This document shows positions 59,727 through 64,000 of a DNA stretch of 64,000 bases, one piece after another. Position 1 is the first letter of the stretch; the number at the start of each line of letters is the position of its first letter. The stretch spans positions 53,501,061 through 53,565,060 of the forward strand of contig OX638369.1 in assembly GCA_951812925.1 (NCBI GenBank), written 5' to 3'. This DNA is from Calliopum simillimum. Taxonomy: Eukaryota; Arthropoda; Insecta; Diptera; Lauxaniidae. A model generated the notes under the pieces. The model made no database searches and was not told the DNA's origin. It saw only the letters and a list, made by a program, of their open reading frames with translations. The translations under genes were made by a program, and so were the position numbers.

Positions 59727-61944
59727 TGGGGACACCATTATTCCAATAGCCATAAATAGCCTCACGTCCATAATCGAGAAGGCTTTGGCGGACAAGAAAG
59801 TAGGCCTCTGTGCATCTATTGACACACACGGAGCCTTTGACAACACGTCTTTTGAGTCAATTTTGGAATCATTGATTAGAAAAGGAATACCCGAAATGAT
59901 CATTGATTGGGTCCTCAACATTCTGAAAAATAGGACAGTCATCTATGACGCGGTACAGAAGACTAACTGTGAGGACAACTAAAGGATGCCCCCAGGAAAG
60001 CGTACTGTCACCGCTCTTATGGATACTAGTCATCGACGAACTACTAGCAATTCTCGATGATCACAATTTCGAGGTCACTAAGGACGTGCCCGATGGTAGC
60101 TCTAGGCATGCTTATGGGACACACTCCTCTTCACCTTATGGTTAAGAAGGAAGTAGTCTGTGCGGCCCTCAGACTGCATCATTTAGAACAATTTAAAGAA
60201 GACAATCTAACAGGTCATGTCGAAATCCTGGATGTATTTTGGGACACATCGTGTCTTTCGGTCTCCGATAAGTTAGGTAAAAAGTTTGTTTTCTCTAGAA
60301 AATTCAAAGTGGTAATCAATTACATGTAAAACAGGGCTCACAGCCATGGTTCACTGATGGGTCGAAAATGGAAGATGGCAGCGCAGGAGCTGGAGTTGTG
60401 GGACCAAGATTCCAAAAAGCAATACAGCTTCCATTTTTCAGGCGGAGCACAGTGCGTTGAGCCCATACAAAAAATGGTCAAAAATAGAAGGAGTGGTTGG
60501 ATATCGATGAAATTTGGTACTTTAAATAATTTGGGGCTGCTAAGCTCAAAAATGATTTCAGATTTGTTGTAAACTTTATAATTTTGCTAAAAACCAGGTG
60601 TTTAGGACGATTTTCTTAAGCCCCATATGTAACGATTTTTTTATTTATCTTTAAAATATGTGTTTTTGTAATATACGTAGTAGAAATAATGTTTTATGGA
60701 CTTTTGAAACTATTTGTTTTAATAAAAACAAAAAAAAATTTTCAACATAAATTTTATATTTCATGTAAATTTTTCATTTTAAGCATTTAAAAAAAAAAAA
60801 AAAATTATTTGTAGGACGAAGTAGGAAAAGTTATTTGCAGTTCCTGGTTATATAGAATCCGTACTAAAAGATTAAAAAAAACGGCACTTATTTTCATAGG
60901 ATTTGCTTTTTTTTTTTTTTCATTGAAATTTGTCAATTTCTGAAGTTTTTCATTTGATAATATCATATATTTAAACCACTACAATATACAATATATTAAA
61001 TTATATTGTATATTTTCAAAAATTTTTTAATTCTATTTATTTACCTAAATATTATTTATAATAAAAAACTTTACTTCGTTTAGTTTAATGAAAACACAAA
61101 TTTTTGATAATTATTTGTTTAAGAGAACCCAAAACGAATTGAAGAAAACATAATTTTTTTTGAAAAATATCTCAACTTTGAAGTGTCACAGCGTAGCCAA
61201 AACTGAGTTTTTCCCCTAAATATTTTGGTTTTATTTTATTAATACAATTACCTGTCGATTGATACCAATATTGTAAGGTTTTCAGTCACAAAAAATTTTG
61301 ATTTTTGTCTATGGGCCAACGCAGTGTGCGGAGGTCCACGCTTTAAAGTTGTACGCCAGAGAATGTCTAAGAAGGGGCGCTTCCGGCACCGACACACACA
61401 TTTATTCGGACAGTTTAGAAACTCTAAAATCACTAATGGCTTTTTCAATGCACTCAAAGCTTGTCTAGGAGTGTTTTGAATTTCTTCAAGCCCTATCCAG
61501 GAGGAATGAAGTAACTCTAGTTTGGATACCAGGGCAGACTGCTTGGCCAAGAGAGGCGCACTCAATACTTTCATAGGCCCGGAACCCTTCTGCGGAGTAA
61601 ACAACAGTTTTAAAAATAACTTAATACGGAAATGGGAAAAGAAAAGCCTCTCCGATCACTGGAGAGCCCAGGAAGGTATGCGACAGGCGAAGAGGCTGAT
61701 CGATCCAAGACGAATTAAGGTAGAAAAGATATAAAACGTACAGTAAAAAAATGAGAGGTCACTGTAAACTCAATTATCATCTAAAAAAGATGGGTTTGGT
61801 AGACGATGATTCCTGTAAACTCTGCTTAGAGGACTCGGAAACAGCGGAGCATGTGTATGTACTTGCCCCACTACGGTGAGACGCAGAGTAAGATACCTAG
61901 TTGCCGAGATTTTAAATCCAAATGACATAGGTAAACTTAATGCC
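59727..61944 (+). pseudogene. RNase-H-bearing non-LTR retrotransposon remnant
   Basis: Frames give, in order: DTHGAFDNTSFESILESLIR (RT), KGIPEMIIDWVLN, TTKGCPQESVLSPLLW, a degraded YADD region after HNFEV, then a deletion to LHHLEQFKEDNLTGH; FTDGSKMEDGS (first RNase H motif); FQAEVHALKLYARECLRRG, spanning an inserted element; SDSLETLKSL; VTLVWIPG; and a C-terminal zinc-knuckle-like stretch CKLCLEDSETAEHV. RT plus RNase H places it among I-group elements (I, LOA, Outcast-like). Frameshifts and stops are many. The 881-bp element at 60448-61328 splits the RNase H domain. Confidence 0.8.
60448..61328. mobile_element. Transib-like non-autonomous transposon, family A copy 2
   Basis: The 881-bp element, reverse-oriented to copy 1 at 3705-4574, is flanked by the perfect duplication CGGAG (60443-60447 and 61329-61333). 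The ends are CACAGTGCGTTGAGCC and, inverted, CACACTGCGTTGGCC. Removing it with one CGGAG restores the RNase H frame locally (FQAE followed by VHA), which fixes the boundaries exactly. It is AT-rich and non-coding. Confidence 0.8.
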
Positions 61945-62339
61945 ACGGCACACAATGGGAGGGTTTGTATGGAAGGGCGGTCATATATAGTAATAATAGA
62001 GCTAGGCTATTGAGATTTGGTACAGATGTTTTTTACATTAAAATAATAAAAATCTGTGCATATGAACAAAATCCACCGACGGACACGCCTACCTCCCATA
62101 CAAAGTTGGGGCGTGGTCCGAATTTTTTTTCAAAATGGGTATCAATTTTCAATAACTTGACCCCGCTAATTTCAAAAATGTTAAAAATTTTGCGCTATCT
62201 TTTATAGTTTTCAAGTTATGAGGAATAAACGAAAATCTACTTTATAAAAACTAGATTTTGTTTGTTTGTGTATTTGTCCCTTATTAACTCGGAAACTAAG
62301 TAACCGATTTTAAAGAAGTTTTTATATTATGCTAGTACA
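61945..62339. repeat. Mixed repeat edge
   Basis: A GGACACGCCTACCTCCCATAC block and GGGGCGTGGTCCG resemble DINE-like and family-B words. ACTAGATTTTGTTTGTTTG then TTGTCCCTTATTAACTCGG is a pattern common in insect repeats. No boundaries can be fixed. Confidence 0.35.
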
Positions 62340-62700
62340 AAAAAAGGCTAAGCAATATACTAAAAAAGTGGGCGGTGCCACGCCCCCCAAAAAATTGACT
62401 AATCATATCACCGATACTCTTTGACGCAGATAAATGAGATTTGGTGAATGTGTAAAAATCATCAGGACAAATAATATCCATTAGACAAATGGGCGGTACC
62501 ACGTCTTCAAAAAAAAAAGTCATCATATTTCTGAAAATATTTGCCGAAGATAGATATTATTTGGTACATATTAAAAGACCATCAGAACAAATAATCCGCA
62601 CTAGAAAAATGGGCAGTGCCACGCCTACCAAAAAAATAACTTATCAATATCTCCGAAAATACGTTAATCCAGATATGCATTTTTTTTTATTTTTGTTGTT
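62340..62700. repeat. Tandem repeat, about 120-bp unit
   Basis: Three units each hold TGGGCGGTGCCACGCC (or a variant), ATCATATCTCCGAAAATA-like and GCAGATAAATGAGATTTGG-like blocks, and ATCAGGACAAATAAT, starting near 62368, 62488 and 62609. Units differ by about 20 percent, so the array is old. Confidence 0.65.
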
Positions 62701-63355
62701 TTGAACAGATAATGATTTACATTAGGCAAAATGCATAGGTAAAAAAAACATAGTCATAGAAATTTTTCGATTTTGGCTTTTTTTAATTTCATTTTCTACT
62801 GTACTATATTAAAAAATAGCTATTTTTTTTTTTAAAACAATTATGTATTAGAAAAAAAAAAAAAAAATATTATTGTTTTTACTATTTGTAAAAATTTGAC
62901 TGGGAAATCTTTCGTGTGGATTGCAATGCATTGTGTGATAGATGCGTACTTTAGCCATCAGCACCACAACCAATATTATAACGAAGTTGACAGAAAGTCA
63001 ATTTGATTTTATATGACCTACCAAATTATCCAACAACAAACAAAAGTTACCAAAAAAAAAAAAATAAAAAATTTAGCTTATAATTAAAGTATTGAGTCGG
63101 AATTTTTGTATGATTTCTGTTAGAAATCATCATTTATTACTAAATTCAATATGCTCTTGGCTTATTTTAAGAAAGGATGAGTCCCAAAGGGGACTAAAAG
63201 GAGGAAATATACCCCTTACCTGTCACCCTTCTCTTAAAAATTTTTTTTTTTGGAATTTAAGAAGACTGTAAGCTTGAAATTGCTAAATATATTGTAAAAC
63301 GTTGCAGAATGTAAAGAAATAAAAATATTTTTTTTTCTCAAAAACTGCTACAGGA
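62701..63355. other. No gene recognised
   Basis: Poly-A/T-rich. A short AGGAGG and GGGGACT-containing stretch at 63180-63230 has no clear meaning. Confidence 0.4.
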
Positions 63356-64000
63356 AAAAATTCATAGAAAAAAAAGTTCTCAAAAAAGGCAGTAGGGACT
63401 TTGCATTTCGATTAAGCATACTTGGTCACATATTATATCGGTAAATAATGAAAATCAGAAAATGTGTTTTTTTTTTTTTTAATGTCAAAGTTTGTACAAT
63501 TTATCGATTTTGGCTTTTTGAGCTTAAATTTTCGAAAATTCACCATAATTCACCTATCATACATAAAAACTCAAACAAATGTTTTTTTAAAAGCTAAATG
63601 CTTGTACTTTATGACAAAATGCTATCTTGATATATTTCGATGCAAACGAATTAAAAATAGCGTTCCAAAAAAGTCAACTTATTTTGTCCCGTCAAAAACC
63701 ACAATATGAAAAAGTTTATAAAAAAAAAAGTTCTCAAAAAAGGCAGTAGGGACTTTGCATATCGATTAAGCATACTTGGCCACATATTATATTGAAAAAT
63801 AATGAAAATCAGAAAATGTGTTTTTTTTTTTTAATGTCAAAGTTTGCAATTTTTCCATTTTTACCATTTTTTTTTAAATATTTGAAAAACCACTATAACT
63901 CACATAAAATCGGCAAACAAAAAAAAAAAATATTTTTAACAAAGTAGGAACAATATACTTTCTAACGATATGCTACATTAGTGGATCGGGCTTAAAACAA
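63356..64000. repeat. Direct repeat, about 354-bp unit, running off the window
   Basis: The block starting at about 63375 (AAGTTCTCAAAAAAGGCAG, TAGGGACTTTGCAT, CGATTAAGCATACTTGG, CACATATTATAT, AATGAAAATCAGAAAATGTG) recurs at about 63729 with few changes. It is probably part of a longer array or satellite beyond 64000. Confidence 0.8.

Overview
This window is AT-rich animal DNA with a single protein-coding host gene, and it most probably comes from a higher fly (Schizophora). The gene is escargot (esg), a Snail-family zinc-finger transcription factor, at 35269-37017 on the + strand. Its protein keeps the N-terminal box, the CtBP-binding motifs and the five zinc fingers that I know from Drosophila Esg. 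It is about 110 residues longer, mostly in Ala, His, Gln, Ser and Asp runs. That difference, the repeat content and the mariner, R1-type and DINE-1-like elements suggest a non-drosophilid such as a tephritid fruit fly. The family-level assignment is inference.

Layout. 1-7.1 kb is stacked repeats: a palindromic 14-mer array, a foldback element, two DINE-1/INE-1-like copies, a CACAGTG-ended transposon inside the first copy, and a small inverted-repeat unit holding a tRNA-like sequence and a complete hammerhead ribozyme. 7.1-19.5 kb has no gene but holds a long-TIR element inside a DINE fragment, a piggyBac-like candidate, a field of degenerate tandem repeats split by a TIR element, and a 137-bp hAT MITE. 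19.5-28.4 kb carries decayed R1-type, RTE-type and mariner coding sequences, two MITEs, and a foldback with a hammerhead-like core. 29.4-32.9 kb has more DINE copies, tRNA-like sequences and a second CACAGTG-family element. 34.5-37.7 kb is the esg unit: GAGA motifs, TATA box, 5' UTR, one uninterrupted coding exon, 3' UTR. 38-44 kb is a nested stack: a CACAGTG-type element split by a 1.9-kb hAT element with a perfect 8-bp target duplication. 44-55 kb is mostly non-repetitive sequence with two small repeat clusters. 55.4-64 kb has a large palindromic TIR element carrying a hAT MITE, an RNase-H-bearing non-LTR retrotransposon split by another CACAGTG element, and tandem repeats that run off the end.

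How it fits together. esg sits alone in a repeat-rich intergenic landscape with no operon-like organisation. Its promoter and coding exon are the only sequence under obvious protein-level constraint. Everything else I could classify is mobile or repetitive, and target-site duplications allow several insertions to be ordered in time. The most unusual items are (1) the tRNA-like/hammerhead unit at 6407-6907 and (2) a set of Transib-like elements with RAG-heptamer-like ends (CACAGTG) and 5-bp GC-rich duplications. All coordinates and alignments were read by eye, so repeat boundaries without a stated duplication are approximate.
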